A stretch of DNA of 64,000 nt from Limisoma sp963601185 (GTDB lineage: Bacteria > Bacteroidota > Bacteroidia > Bacteroidales > Muribaculaceae). Every line of letters begins with the position of its first letter. Position 1 is the first letter of the stretch. The position numbers were made by a program, and so were the translations under genes. The stretch is taken from positions 1 through 64,000 of the forward strand of contig CAVCEE010000014.1 of the NCBI GenBank assembly GCA_963601185.1, in the 5' to 3' direction. Under the pieces are notes generated by a model. It was not told the DNA's origin. It did no database searches and saw nothing but the letters and a program-made list of their open reading frames with translations. Below, piece after piece: positions 53,215 through 62,764 of the stretch.

Positions 53215-54678
53215 TTAACGACGGCGTGATACGTTCTGGCCGTGCTTATAGACTGTTGCTTTCCAGCGAGAGTTGTCAGTGAGCACGAGTGTAACGTCGT
53301 ATGTACCGTCCTCGTCGCACTTGAGGTTAGCACCGTTGTTCTCGTCGAGGTCGAGGAGACTTCCACCGAGACTGAAGTCCCAAGCATCGTTGAAGCGGAA
53401 CTTGTATTCCTTGCCGCCAACGAGATCCATTGTTGCCGACCATACGAGGTTGCCTTCGTAAGTAAGGTCAGTGTCCTCGGTCCAGCCGCCAGGAGTTGCA
53501 TCACCGACGACACCTACCGACAGAACTTCCCATGCCGACCAAGTCAATGCTGAAGTGTCGAGAGTGAAGAAGTAGATACCGCCATGCTCCAACTTGAGGT
53601 TGCCTGCGCCACCGTCAGTGGAGAGTGTGCCTTCTTCATCGCCTGGACCGTAGTTAGTGCCGTCCCAGTTTGTCTGGGTAGAGAACTTGAACTCGAACGC
53701 TGCGTCACCGGCTGCCGACATATCAACGAAACCAGAGTGAATGCCTTCATTACGCTCATAGATGAAGGTGCTTGCGCTGTGGGTCCAACCGTTGAATCCG
53801 CCGACTGCGTAGAGGGTCGGAGTGTAAGTCTGTACCATGAATGTCTGCTCCATCATATTGATTGTAATCTTGTAGTCACCAGCCGCTGAAACTGGGAATG
53901 GACGAGCTTCCTCAGAGTATACGAGGCTTCCGCTCAATCCGCCGTCTGCCGGTCCGTAGGCATAGATATACTCGTTGCCCGGATCTGCCTTTGCGGCTTC
54001 CATATCGCTTGCGCTCATAAATTGGTAAGAGCCTACAGACAATGTAGTGACCATAGAGAATACAGGGTCAGTGTATACGTCTTCGTCGCTGTGGAGGAAC
54101 TTGATTGCTTTGTCTGCCCATCCTTCAGGGAATGAAGCGTCAACCAAGTAGTAAGCCTCGTCAATCTTGATGCCAAGGTCGATTGGAGTTACAGCCACTG
54201 AAGTCGCGCCGAAATAAGTGTCAGCACCGCCGAGGCGTACTGTAGTGCTGTTGTGGGTCATTGTAACCTCAAAACGCACAAAAGTAGTCTGGGCAAACGG
54301 GCTTTTGCCGAAGATTGCGCGGTGAATGTCATCCCATTCTGCATAATCCACTTTGGCAACCTTGTCCTCTACAGTAGTAGTGATTGTCGAATATTTCTTG
54401 AAATCTTCTGTCTTGGAGATTTGCATATCCACATTGATAGTGCTACCCTCCGGCTGGTCCTTGAGTTCAACTATGTTGAGCACAGGAATCAAAGTATTGC
54501 TCTCTCTGAAGTCGGCCAACTTAAGTTCTGCCGGGAGAGCCTGGCTTACGGTAAGACCGTCGGCGCTCATCACAGTTTCCTGAGGATTGCTTTGCGGTGC
54601 CGATGGATCTTCGATGTCGTCGCAGGCAGTGAATCCCATCGCCAAAGCCAATGAAAGTAATATACCTAATTTTTTCAT
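53215..54678 (-). CDS. SusF-like starch-binding outer-membrane lipoprotein
   Basis: 487 residues, about the length of SusF. Lipobox GFTAC (Cys19) is followed by DDIEDPSAPQ. The N-terminal beta-sandwich region matches the DUF5115/SusE-SusF type, and two C-terminal SusF-type carbohydrate-binding modules follow (YAVGGFNGW about 283 onward; VGDATPGGW about 395 onward). It should bind alpha-glucan at the cell surface. Last gene of the second Sus-like operon; it ends in an odd basic tail (NVSRRR). Confidence 0.85.
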   Translation of the reverse strand: MKKLGILLSLALAMGFTACDDIEDPSAPQSNPQETVMSADGLTVSQALPAELKLADFRESNTLIPVLNIVELKDQPEGSTINVDMQISKTEDFKKYSTITTTVEDKVAKVDYAEWDDIHRAIFGKSPFAQTTFVRFEVTMTHNSTTVRLGGADTYFGATSVAVTPIDLGIKIDEAYYLVDASFPEGWADKAIKFLHSDEDVYTDPVFSMVTTLSVGSYQFMSASDMEAAKADPGNEYIYAYGPADGGLSGSLVYSEEARPFPVSAAGDYKITINMMEQTFMVQTYTPTLYAVGGFNGWTHSASTFIYERNEGIHSGFVDMSAAGDAAFEFKFSTQTNWDGTNYGPGDEEGTLSTDGGAGNLKLEHGGIYFFTLDTSALTWSAWEVLSVGVVGDATPGGWTEDTDLTYEGNLVWSATMDLVGGKEYKFRFNDAWDFSLGGSLLDLDENNGANLKCDEDGTYDVTLVLTDNSRWKATVYKHGQNVSRRR

Positions 54679-54721
54679 TTTCTGTCTTTATTAATGATTC
54701 GAGTTAATCGGCTTCCTGCGG

Positions 54722-54740
54722 CGGCGGTTGCCCACCGCCG
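54722..54740 (-). other. Intercistronic hairpin between susE- and susF-like genes
   Basis: A 7-bp GC-rich stem CGGCGGT/ACCGCCG (54722-54728 with 54734-54740), 5-base loop and no U-run. It may stabilise the upstream mRNA; weak evidence. Confidence 0.4.
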
Positions 54741-54758
54741 TGGTCTGCCTGATTGCTT

Positions 54759-55652
54759 TTATTCAGTGACTGGTGTCATTTCAACAGTCATTGCCTTCAA
54801 GTTAACGACAATCTTTACCTTGCCGCCAGCCCAACTTGTGTACTGGAATGAACCTTTACCCTTGACAACTGATCCGTTATAGCCAACGCCGTCAATCCAG
54901 TCGATTTCCACTGGGTTGTCATCAGCCTGTGAACCGACAGAGTCACCTGCATCCCAACCGGTGAGGGCTGAGTAGAAGCGGAATGTGAACTGACCGGCAG
55001 GAATTTCAAACACGCCTGTGTAAATCTTGCTGTCGATTGCGTCAGCAGCCTCTTCGAGAGTCCAGCCTACATACTTGTCGGCATTGCCCTTCGACGGCTC
55101 GTTCCATCCTGAGCAAGCGCCTACGAGGTAAATCTTGCCAGGCAACTTCAGTGCGAAGTACTCTTTCACTTGGTTCAACACAACTACATTCGAGAGGATG
55201 TCGTAAGCAGCGGCATCGTCAGTCTTAAGGTAGTCGCTCACCTTAGAAAGCACGCGGAAATAAACCTTGCGCGCAGGCTCGTCGGTGTAGTTGTCTTCGC
55301 TTGTCACGCCACGGAGTTTGCAGACTGCTTCTGCAATGCTGCTCTCAGGCACATTGACTGAGCATGTTGCATACTCTTCGCTGAGTTGCACGAACTTGCC
55401 TTCTGCAAAAGTTTCGTCGAGGGCAACTTGTACGAAATAATGGGCAATGATACCCGGACCGTAGTTAGGCTGAGAGAACGTGAGGTTCAATGTGCCTGAC
55501 GGTGTCAAGTTATAATAAAGATTGGCTGTCGCCGGTGTGTTGAGCACAAACTCGGTCGGTTTCTGAAGCACCGGATCCTTGTCGTCCTCGCATGAGCAAA
55601 GGCCAAACACGACCACTGCCAACAGCATCAAGACATTTATATATTTTTTCAT
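54759..55652 (-). CDS. SusE-like starch-binding outer-membrane lipoprotein
   Basis: 297 residues, shorter than SusE (387). Lipobox GLCSC (Cys21) is followed by EDDKDPVLQKPTEFVLNTP, the SusE N-terminal domain. A single SusF-type module (KIYLVGACSGWNEPSKG) fills the C-terminal half, so at least one binding module of SusE is missing. It binds the glycan outside the cell together with SusD. Co-transcribed with susD, 32 bases after it. Confidence 0.85.
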   Translation of the reverse strand: MKKYINVLMLLAVVVFGLCSCEDDKDPVLQKPTEFVLNTPATANLYYNLTPSGTLNLTFSQPNYGPGIIAHYFVQVALDETFAEGKFVQLSEEYATCSVNVPESSIAEAVCKLRGVTSEDNYTDEPARKVYFRVLSKVSDYLKTDDAAAYDILSNVVVLNQVKEYFALKLPGKIYLVGACSGWNEPSKGNADKYVGWTLEEAADAIDSKIYTGVFEIPAGQFTFRFYSALTGWDAGDSVGSQADDNPVEIDWIDGVGYNGSVVKGKGSFQYTSWAGGKVKIVVNLKAMTVEMTPVTE

Positions 55653-55684
55653 TTTTTCTTGAGTTTTGTGAAGTTAGACTAATG

Positions 55685-57244
55685 TTAGTAACCTTCGTTC
55701 TGACCGAGAGTCGGGACAAACTTGGTTGGGATGGCGTAAACCTTGCGGGAATCATCGGTTGAACGTCCGCGGAGTGTACCACCCTTCCATGACCAAACAT
55801 AAGAACTGCCGGTAAACTTGCCGAAGCGGATCATATCGCTACGACGGTGTCCTTCCCAGTAAAGTTCGCGGGCACGCTCCTCGAAGAGGTTCTCGGAAGT
55901 AAGGAGGATGTGATCCAAACCAGCACGGTCGCGTACGGCATCCAATTTAGCCTGGCCGTCGCAGCCTGTTGCTCCGTGGAGTTCACACTCTGCGAGCATC
56001 AAGTAAGTGTCGGCAAGACGGAACAACGGGAAGTCGGTGCTGTTGAATGTGCTCACCTTCGTTGCGCCTGTAGCATTGTAATAGTCAGTTGATTTTGTGT
56101 AGACATATTTTACACACATCAAGCCGTGACCGTCAGCACCCCAGTCGCCGAGGTCCTCAAGGTCGTTGCTCAACTGACCGTTATTGTCGCTGATGAGGCA
56201 ACGTACATCGTCGGTATCAAACATATTGTAGAGTTCCGGACGTACACGTGGACCACCCCAGCCTGTACCCTGGAGACCTTGTGTCGATGCGTCTACGTTG
56301 GCGTTGTATGCTCCGCAAGACAGATAAGTTGTGCCACCGTAAGTCTGCTGGTTGTTCTCGTCCTGAGGTATAGCCCAGAGGATTTCGCCGTTGCCTGCAT
56401 ACTGGTCGTTGTCGGCACAGAACAGATACTTGTAGGTCGGAGCGAGTGAGATGCCCGATTTCAGGATTTCGTTACATGCGTTTGCACATTCCTGCCATTT
56501 TGCAGTGCCAGTGTAGACTTCTGCATTGAGGTAGAATTTTGCAAGAAGCATATAGCCGGCTTCCTTTGATACGCGGAACTTGGTCTGCGATTCTGCTGCA
56601 GGAAGTTGTGCTACTGTCTCAGCCAACTGCGGAACGATTTTTTCAAACATTTCCGCACGTGTCAGTGTAGCAGGTGTTGCACCTACTGTAGAGTTCTCGT
56701 CAGTGTATGGGCCCTTGCCAAAGCAGTCCATCATATGGTAGTAAGACAATGCTCGGAGCACTACTGCCTCACGTTTCATCTCTGCAATCTCTTCAGCAGA
56801 AATCTTACCTTCTGCCTTGTCGATGGTGCGGATAAACTCGTTGCACATATTGATTTGGAATGTGAAACGCGACATTGCCTCATAGAGCCAGTGGTTGTCG
56901 GCTGTCCAAGTAGAGAAGTCCAACTCGTCAATACCGGCATCGTTCCAGTTCTTACCGATAAGAGTCTCGTCGGTTGGAAGTTCCTCAAGATTCCAGAGTT
57001 GACGCATATATGTACCGGCACCGCCATCGTCAACCGTAATGTCGGAACCACCTTGTGGACCTGAAACTGTCAAGCCGTTGTAGAGTTGATAGAAGAATGC
57101 TTTGTATTCCTCGGGTGTAGTCAACTCAGTCTTGCTGTTTGGGTCGTTTGGCTGCATGTCAAGATCGCCGACACACGATGGCATCACCATCATTGAGCAT
57201 GCGAGACAGCCATAAGCCAATATATTTCTGAATTTCTTATTCAT
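55685..57244 (-). CDS. SusD-family starch-binding lipoprotein
   Basis: 519 residues. Lipobox MVMPSC (Cys24) is followed by VGDLDMQPNDPN. The RagB/SusD core contains EAVVLRALSYYHMMDCFG and the C-terminal LFEERARELYWEGHRRSDMIRFGKF. It pairs with the SusC encoded 19 bases upstream. With SusE- and SusF-like genes it resembles the starch utilization system, although no amylase is next to it. Confidence 0.93.
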   Translation of the reverse strand: MNKKFRNILAYGCLACSMMVMPSCVGDLDMQPNDPNSKTELTTPEEYKAFFYQLYNGLTVSGPQGGSDITVDDGGAGTYMRQLWNLEELPTDETLIGKNWNDAGIDELDFSTWTADNHWLYEAMSRFTFQINMCNEFIRTIDKAEGKISAEEIAEMKREAVVLRALSYYHMMDCFGKGPYTDENSTVGATPATLTRAEMFEKIVPQLAETVAQLPAAESQTKFRVSKEAGYMLLAKFYLNAEVYTGTAKWQECANACNEILKSGISLAPTYKYLFCADNDQYAGNGEILWAIPQDENNQQTYGGTTYLSCGAYNANVDASTQGLQGTGWGGPRVRPELYNMFDTDDVRCLISDNNGQLSNDLEDLGDWGADGHGLMCVKYVYTKSTDYYNATGATKVSTFNSTDFPLFRLADTYLMLAECELHGATGCDGQAKLDAVRDRAGLDHILLTSENLFEERARELYWEGHRRSDMIRFGKFTGSSYVWSWKGGTLRGRSTDDSRKVYAIPTKFVPTLGQNEGY

Positions 57245-57263
57245 GTCTGTAACGATTTAATGA

Positions 57264-60200
57264 TTAGAATTGTGCCACAAGACCGATAGTGAAGGTTACA
57301 GGACGTGGATAGACTTGCTTGTCTACACCACCTGCAACTTCTGGGTCAAGACCTTTGTATTTGGTGATTACAAATGGGTTTTGAACGGCTCCGTACAAAC
57401 GAAGACGGAGGTTGTTCTTCAAAAGTGACGGCCAAGTGTAGCCGAGCGTGATGTTGTCACAGCGCAAGAAGCTTGCATTCTGTACGAAGTAGTCGCTCGT
57501 GCCTTGTGTCAAGTTGATTTCTTCGAAGAGGTAAGTGTCGGCCATCAAGTTGCCCAATGGGAGAGATGATGTAGTCGAGATCGAAGAGTTGGCAACCTGC
57601 ATATCGTTGAACACGTAGTTGCCTAGGCTTGCACGCAATGAGAAACCGAAATCCCAGTTCTTGTAGTTGAACGTGTTGGTCCAGTTCATTGTCACCTTAG
57701 GATCTTTGCTGTGGTACATATACTTGTCGTCTGAGTTGATTACGCCGTCGCCGTTGCGGTCAACAAACATACCCTCAATTGGGTCGCCGTTTTCGTCGTA
57801 AACCTGCTCATATACATAGAAACTGTTGGCTGGATAGCCTACCTTGTGGGCAAGCACTGTGCCGCCTGTACCGGCTGAGATACCGTCGCCAGTTGCCACG
57901 AAGTAGCCTGGGTCGTCGCCCTTGACAAGTTTAGTGATTTTGTTCTTGTTGTAAGCCACGTTGTAGGATGTTGTCCAAGTGAAGTCCTTGGTTACAACAG
58001 GACGTGCTGTGATGGCGAATTCAACACCGATGTTCTCCAACGAACCGATGTTTGAGTTCATTGCGTTTGTAAGGTTAGAACCTGCGTCGACAGTCACCCA
58101 GTTCAACAAGTCTTTTGTGTTGCGCTTGTAGAAGTCGAGGCTCGTGGTTACGCGGTTGTTGAGGAATGCCAAGTCTACGCCGGCGTTCCATGTAGTTGTC
58201 TCCTCCCACTTAAGGTCGGCGTTGTAGCCGTTGGCCTTGATAACTGTGATCCAGCCGCCGTTTCCGTCTGGGTAACGGTATTGGTCTTTACCTACCATAT
58301 ATACTGGCAAGTATGGGAAGAAGTCGTCGCCAAGGTCTTGCTGACCGGTGATACCCCAGCCTGCACGAATCTTGAAGTCATTCATCACGCTCTTTGCACC
58401 TTTCATCCATGGCTCTTCAATCAAACGCCATGCGAGTGCCAACGATGGGAATGTACCCCAACGGTGCTCTTCAGAGAAACGGCTTGTACCGTCCTCGCGG
58501 ACTGTTACAGTAAGGAGGTAACGGTCGAGGAGCGAGTAATTAACACGTCCGAAGAATGATACCAACTGGTTCTGCGATGCAGTGTAGTTGGTTGCGATAC
58601 CTTGGTTGTAGGCCCAATCGCCGCTTGTAGGATAACTGTAAGTGTGGCCTGCGCGGTGGAATTTCTGCCAAGAATAACCGCCTGTGATATCGAAATTAGA
58701 GTTGATGCTCTTAGCCTGCTTCTTGTAGTTCAAGTAGAAATCGAGAAGGAGGTTGTATTTCTCCTGCCATTCGAAACCTGTGTTTTCAGCACCATCGTGG
58801 ATAATTGATGTTGTGCCGTCGTTGTTGAGGATTGTGTAACCGTCTTTCCAAGCCATTGGAGAGTTAGCACCTGTTACGTTTTCTACGGTAGACTTGCTGT
58901 AGTCGTAACCAAGGTTGAGGTTGGCGTGGAGGTCGCGGAGGAATGGCATTGCGAGGTCGAGTTGCAAGTTACCGATGCTCTGCCATACCTTAGATGTGCT
59001 CTTGTAGTCGTTGATCAACGCTGCAGGGTTGAGTGCCTTCAAAGTGTTGATTGAAGTACCTGGATCGTTTGGTCCTGCAGTAGTTGTGCCAACATAAGTT
59101 GTCCAATCGTTGAATACGTTTCCGTCAGGATTCTTCACCGGAAGTGTCGGGTTGAATCCTACAGCATTGCCAAGAGCCTCTCCTTTATAGAAGTGGTTGG
59201 CGATGTAGGCACCCTTGAGGTTTACGTTGACCGACAAAAGGTCGTTGAAGAACTTTGGAGTCAAGCTGATGCCGAGTGTACCGCGGTCCATCTTTGATGT
59301 TTTGATGATACCGTTGTTGCCTGTGTAAGAAAGGCTCACGCGGTAAGGCAAGCATCCTACTGTACCACCGATGCCGAGGCTGTAGTCGTGGGAGATTGAT
59401 GTGCGAAGCACTTCTTTCTGCCAGTCGGTGTTGTAAGAGCCGAGCGATTTTGCCTGGTCTGAGTCAGCGCCGTAGCGGTTGGTAATAAACGAACGGAACT
59501 GGTCGCCTGTCATCATATTCACGTAGTTGCGTGGAGTGTTGACATAGGCGTTGGCAGTAAAGTTGACTTGTGGTTTGCCTTTCTGACCTTTCTTTGTTGT
59601 GATGATGATGACACCGTTGGATGCGCGCGAACCATAGATGGCTGTTGCAGATGCGTCCTTGAGGATGGTCATATTCTCAATGTTCTCAGGCGATACAAAC
59701 GACAATGGGTTGCTCGAACCGAGGGTGCTCTTTGTGTCCATAGGCACACCGTCAATCACGATCAACGGGTCGTTGCTTGCGTTCAATGAAGCACCACCAC
59801 GGATACGGATTGTTGCGCCACCTTCAGGCTGACCACCGTTGGTTGTAACGACAACACCAGGAGCCGAGCCTACCAAGAGGTCCTGTGCGGAAGTTGCGAG
59901 ACCAGCACCGATTTCGTCCGGCTTAACGGTATTAATCGAACCCGTCGCATCTTCTTTCTTCACAGTACCGTAACCGATAGCCACGACTTCGTTCAGCACT
60001 ACGCTGTTTGTTTGAAGTTTCACCGTGATTTTGTTTCGTCCGTTAACATTGACGTTTTGTGGCTTGTAGCCCACATAAGTCACTGTCAGCACTGCGTCGG
60101 ACGACACATTTAAAACAAAATTTCCATCGAAGTCCGTGGCAGTGCCTGCCTTGGTCTTCGTGTCAACAACACTGGCGCCGATAACCGGTTCGCCATTTTC

Positions 60201-60317
60201 ATCGATGACCGTACCTTGTACAGCCACCTTTTGTGAAAACGCAGGAAACGCCAACAACAATGCCATAAGCAAGGTCATAAGCCCCCTACGGTTCAACTGA
60301 AAACTAAAACTCTTCAT
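57264..60317 (-). CDS. SusC-family TonB-dependent outer-membrane importer
   Basis: 1017 residues. Signal peptide to about residue 28, then a carboxypeptidase-regulatory-like domain (VQGTVIDENGEPVIGASV), TonB-box region NEVVAIGYGTVKKEDATGSI, plug with RIRGGASL and DGVPM, and a barrel that ends FTIGLVAQF. With the downstream SusD, SusE and SusF genes it forms a starch-type uptake complex. First gene of the operon. Confidence 0.94.
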   Translation of the reverse strand: MKSFSFQLNRRGLMTLLMALLLAFPAFSQKVAVQGTVIDENGEPVIGASVVDTKTKAGTATDFDGNFVLNVSSDAVLTVTYVGYKPQNVNVNGRNKITVKLQTNSVVLNEVVAIGYGTVKKEDATGSINTVKPDEIGAGLATSAQDLLVGSAPGVVVTTNGGQPEGGATIRIRGGASLNASNDPLIVIDGVPMDTKSTLGSSNPLSFVSPENIENMTILKDASATAIYGSRASNGVIIITTKKGQKGKPQVNFTANAYVNTPRNYVNMMTGDQFRSFITNRYGADSDQAKSLGSYNTDWQKEVLRTSISHDYSLGIGGTVGCLPYRVSLSYTGNNGIIKTSKMDRGTLGISLTPKFFNDLLSVNVNLKGAYIANHFYKGEALGNAVGFNPTLPVKNPDGNVFNDWTTYVGTTTAGPNDPGTSINTLKALNPAALINDYKSTSKVWQSIGNLQLDLAMPFLRDLHANLNLGYDYSKSTVENVTGANSPMAWKDGYTILNNDGTTSIIHDGAENTGFEWQEKYNLLLDFYLNYKKQAKSINSNFDITGGYSWQKFHRAGHTYSYPTSGDWAYNQGIATNYTASQNQLVSFFGRVNYSLLDRYLLTVTVREDGTSRFSEEHRWGTFPSLALAWRLIEEPWMKGAKSVMNDFKIRAGWGITGQQDLGDDFFPYLPVYMVGKDQYRYPDGNGGWITVIKANGYNADLKWEETTTWNAGVDLAFLNNRVTTSLDFYKRNTKDLLNWVTVDAGSNLTNAMNSNIGSLENIGVEFAITARPVVTKDFTWTTSYNVAYNKNKITKLVKGDDPGYFVATGDGISAGTGGTVLAHKVGYPANSFYVYEQVYDENGDPIEGMFVDRNGDGVINSDDKYMYHSKDPKVTMNWTNTFNYKNWDFGFSLRASLGNYVFNDMQVANSSISTTSSLPLGNLMADTYLFEEINLTQGTSDYFVQNASFLRCDNITLGYTWPSLLKNNLRLRLYGAVQNPFVITKYKGLDPEVAGGVDKQVYPRPVTFTIGLVAQF

Positions 60318-60490
60318 TCAAGAATTGATTAAGTTTTACATAGGTATTAATAATCTCATTTTTTATTTCTCAATAGTTCCTATCGCTGTTGTGAAACGAT
60401 TTTAGGGCATGGTCTGTTAATCCGTTAAAAGGTAGGAATGTAAATCATAAAACTCCGTCAATAGCCGACAACAACAATAATTACTCTATG

Positions 60491-60498
60491 CAAATCTA
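60491..60498 (-). promoter_or_regulatory. Candidate -7 box of the second Sus-like operon
   Basis: Minus-strand TAGATTTG fits TAnnTTTG, 174 bases before the susC ATG; a TTTG lies only 11 bases upstream, so the -33 box is uncertain. The gap 60318-60763 otherwise holds AT-rich sequence and the map terminator at 60700-60743; no gene was seen. Confidence 0.4.
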
Positions 60499-60699
60499 TA
60501 CATATTTTTCAAACGTAGGAAATATTTTTGCCCCATTTTCCTTTTTAACGAGAGTTAATTCAATATTTTAACAACGCCTTTTCTGCCTTTCCATAGGCGT
60601 TTTGCGGTGCTTCAAGGGGTTACGTTCCACTCTGTCAAATATTTGCACCAGACGTCTTCACCCCGACCCTACCCTGCCGATTTTGCCTACCAATTGGCA

Positions 60700-60743
60700 A
60701 AAACAATCGACACGGCGCAAAGCCGTAACCCTGCGCCGTGTCG
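60700..60743 (-). terminator. Terminator after the map gene
   Basis: A 12-bp perfect stem (60708-60719 with 60732-60743) is followed on the minus strand by ATTGTTTTTG. It ends the map transcript 20 bases after its stop. Confidence 0.85.
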
Positions 60744-60763
60744 GTTTATGTGGCTACACCTTA

Positions 60764-61615
60764 CTAATAGGTGAGTATCTGCAATCCGTGGTCGGTCATA
60801 AGAAATGTGTGTTCCCATTGCGCCGACGGGAGTTCGTCGTCGGTAACCACTGTCCAGCCGTCTTCCGAGTCGACAAACACTTTCCATGTGCCCATATTGA
60901 TCATCGGCTCAATGGTAAACACCATACCTGGGACAAGGAGCATTCCCGTGCCGGGACGACCGAAGTGGAGCACTTCTGGCTCTTCGTGAAATTCCAGACC
61001 CACGCCGTGTCCGCAGAGGTCGCGTACCACAGAGAAACCGTTTTTCTTGGCGTGACGCTCGATGGCGTGACCGATGTCGCCCACAAAGCCGTAGGGCTTG
61101 GCTGCCTTCATTCCAATCTCGAGACATTCCTTGGTCACTCTCACGAGTTTCTCTTTCTCCGGAGTGGTCTTACCGATAATAAACATACGAGAAGCGTCGG
61201 AATAGTAGCCGTCGAGGATTGTCGACACGTCAACATTGATAATGTCGCCCTCTTCGAGGATTTCCTCTTCTGAGGGGATGCCGTGGCACACCACCTCGTT
61301 GATTGACGTGCACACGCTCTTCGGGAAGCCCTCATAGTTGAGCGGCGCTGGGATTGCGCCGTGGTCGACGGTGTAGTCGTAGACAAGTTTGTCGATTTCG
61401 GCAGTACTCATACCTGCGTGGATTTCCTTCGCCACGAGGTCGAGCACGCCCGTATTTACCTTTCCGCTGCGACGGATGCCCTCAATCTGTTCCGGAGTCT
61501 TGATAAGTTTTGGCGAAGGCACAAGATGTCCGCGTTCCTGATAGAACAAGATTTTGCGGTCCATGTCGGTAAGTTCCTTACCCTTGGGCACAACCCAATT
61601 ATGTCTGTATCTCAT
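60764..61615 (-). CDS. map: Methionine aminopeptidase, type I
   Basis: 283 residues, with a short N-terminal extension (MRYRHNWVVPKGKELTDMD) before the pita-bread fold. Metal ligands are present: Asp in NVDVSTILDGYYSDASR (two), His in GHGVGLEFHEEP, Glu in FTIEPMI and Glu in WEHTFLMT. It removes the initiator Met from nascent proteins. It is alone, with its own terminator and a repeat-rich promoter region. Confidence 0.95.
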   Translation of the reverse strand: MRYRHNWVVPKGKELTDMDRKILFYQERGHLVPSPKLIKTPEQIEGIRRSGKVNTGVLDLVAKEIHAGMSTAEIDKLVYDYTVDHGAIPAPLNYEGFPKSVCTSINEVVCHGIPSEEEILEEGDIINVDVSTILDGYYSDASRMFIIGKTTPEKEKLVRVTKECLEIGMKAAKPYGFVGDIGHAIERHAKKNGFSVVRDLCGHGVGLEFHEEPEVLHFGRPGTGMLLVPGMVFTIEPMINMGTWKVFVDSEDGWTVVTDDELPSAQWEHTFLMTDHGLQILTY

Positions 61616-61634
61616 ATCAGTAAATTTTTAGTCC

Positions 61635-61737
61635 CACATTTTCCGTGGCCATCAAAGGTACTCTCGTCATGTGTCGAAAATGTGGAAAACTACACATTTT
61701 TGATGCTTGTTTTGTGCAAATATACACATTTTCCGTG
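61635..61737 (-). promoter_or_regulatory. Repeat-rich promoter region of map
   Basis: A 13-base string CACATTTTCCGTG occurs at 61635-61647 and again, identical, at 61725-61737, with shorter related copies at 61676-61684 (inverted) and 61693-61700. Two minus-strand -7 boxes lie here: TACCTTTG (61660-61653) and TATATTTG (61724-61717). Repeats beside promoters suggest an operator. Confidence 0.5.
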
Positions 61738-61767
61738 CATCGTGCGGAAAAATCGGACCTAATCTAC

Positions 61768-61808
61768 CGAAAAAAGCGGTATGGAAACTTTAAATTTCCA
61801 TACCGCTT
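61768..61808 (-). terminator. Terminator after the DUF2795-like gene
   Basis: A 14-bp perfect stem (61774-61787 with 61795-61808), 7-base loop, is followed on the minus strand by TTTTTTCGG. It lies 39 bases after the stop at 61848. Confidence 0.85.
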
Positions 61809-61847
61809 ATATCAATGCTTTCAGCGGCGCGTCAGAGCCGCAGGCTG

Positions 61848-62069
61848 TTAGTACTCGTCTTCGTTGAAGAAGAAATCTTCCTTGCTTGGATAGTCGGGCC
61901 AGATGTCCTCTATACTTTCATACACTTCGCCTTCATCCTCCATCTCCTGAAGATTCTCGATTACTTCAAGCGGAGCCCCTGAGCGCATTGCATAGTCAAT
62001 AAGTTCTTCTCTGGTTGCAGGCCAGGGCGCATCTTCGAGTTTCGATGCGAGTTCAAGTGTCCAATACAT
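61848..62069 (-). CDS. DUF2795-like small acidic protein
   Basis: 73 residues, acidic. YWTLELASKLEDAPWPATREELIDYAMRSGAPLEVIENLQEME is a compact helical domain found in small conserved Bacteroidota proteins (DUF2795 type). The end DYPSKEDFFFNEDEY is acidic. Function unknown. Own promoter (-7 TATCTTTG at 62123-62116) and terminator, so a single-gene unit. Confidence 0.8.
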   Translation of the reverse strand: MYWTLELASKLEDAPWPATREELIDYAMRSGAPLEVIENLQEMEDEGEVYESIEDIWPDYPSKEDFFFNEDEY

Positions 62070-62115
62070 AATCTATCGTTTTTAAACTGTTTTCACTTAC
62101 GTTTTATTGTGGTTG

Positions 62116-62123
62116 CAAAGATA
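62116..62123 (-). promoter_or_regulatory. -7 box of the DUF2795-like gene
   Basis: Minus-strand TATCTTTG fits TAnnTTTG, 46 bases before the ATG; no -33 partner at proper spacing. Confidence 0.45.
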
Positions 62124-62196
62124 GTGCAAATCGTGAGCAATGAAAAGATATTGCACATTTTTTCTTTGCAGTGATGCCGTCGCCGTTTTTACCGTC

Positions 62197-62760
62197 CTAC
62201 TTGCAGTCCTTATCCCAGTATTTTTCCTCTATCTGGTTGTGGATATTGTTGAAGCGGCCGAGCACAAAGAAATAGTCGCTCAACCGGTTGAGATAGGTCA
62301 GCACATTGGGGTCAACCTTCACCTCGCGGTCGAGCGTAACCACGCGGCGCTCGCAGCGGCGTGCCACGGTGCGGCAGATGTGTGCGCGCGACGAGATTCG
62401 GCTGCCGCCAGGCAACACGAAGTTATGCAACGGCGGCAATTCGGAGTCGAGCAGGTCGATGTGGTGCTCAATCTTCTTTATGTCGTCGTCGTCGAGTCCC
62501 GGTGCGGGTGCACCCGGTGCGGCTTCAGTGGCAAGATATGCCCCTATGTTGAACAGTTTGTTTTGGATTACTTTCAGAAAATCTTTTGTTTCCGAAGGAA
62601 TATTGTGGAGGTTGTCCAAAAGCCCGATATGAGCATTCAGTTCGTCAACCGTTCCGTAGGCTTCCAGACGCACATCGTCCTTGTTCACCCGTTTTCCGCC
62701 AACCAGCGAGGTCGTTCCCTTGTCGCCTGTCGCTGTATAAACAATGCTTTTTCTTACCAT
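62197..62760 (-). CDS. ATP:cob(I)alamin adenosyltransferase, PduO type
   Basis: 187 residues. YTATGDKGTTSLVGGKRVNKDD (ATP-binding), EAYGTVDELNAHIGLL, LPGGSRISSRAHICRTVARRCERR and LNRLSDYFFVLGR are the family signature. It makes adenosylcobalamin from cob(I)alamin and ATP. It follows the LOG-family gene by four bases, in one operon with rnr. Confidence 0.93.
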   Translation of the reverse strand: MVRKSIVYTATGDKGTTSLVGGKRVNKDDVRLEAYGTVDELNAHIGLLDNLHNIPSETKDFLKVIQNKLFNIGAYLATEAAPGAPAPGLDDDDIKKIEHHIDLLDSELPPLHNFVLPGGSRISSRAHICRTVARRCERRVVTLDREVKVDPNVLTYLNRLSDYFFVLGRFNNIHNQIEEKYWDKDCK

Positions 62761-62764
62761 GATA

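Noticed and set aside
61645..61851. 68-residue plus-strand frame with CRKCG
   Set aside because: It spans the map promoter repeats and a terminator hairpin; a single Cys pair is no evidence of a gene.
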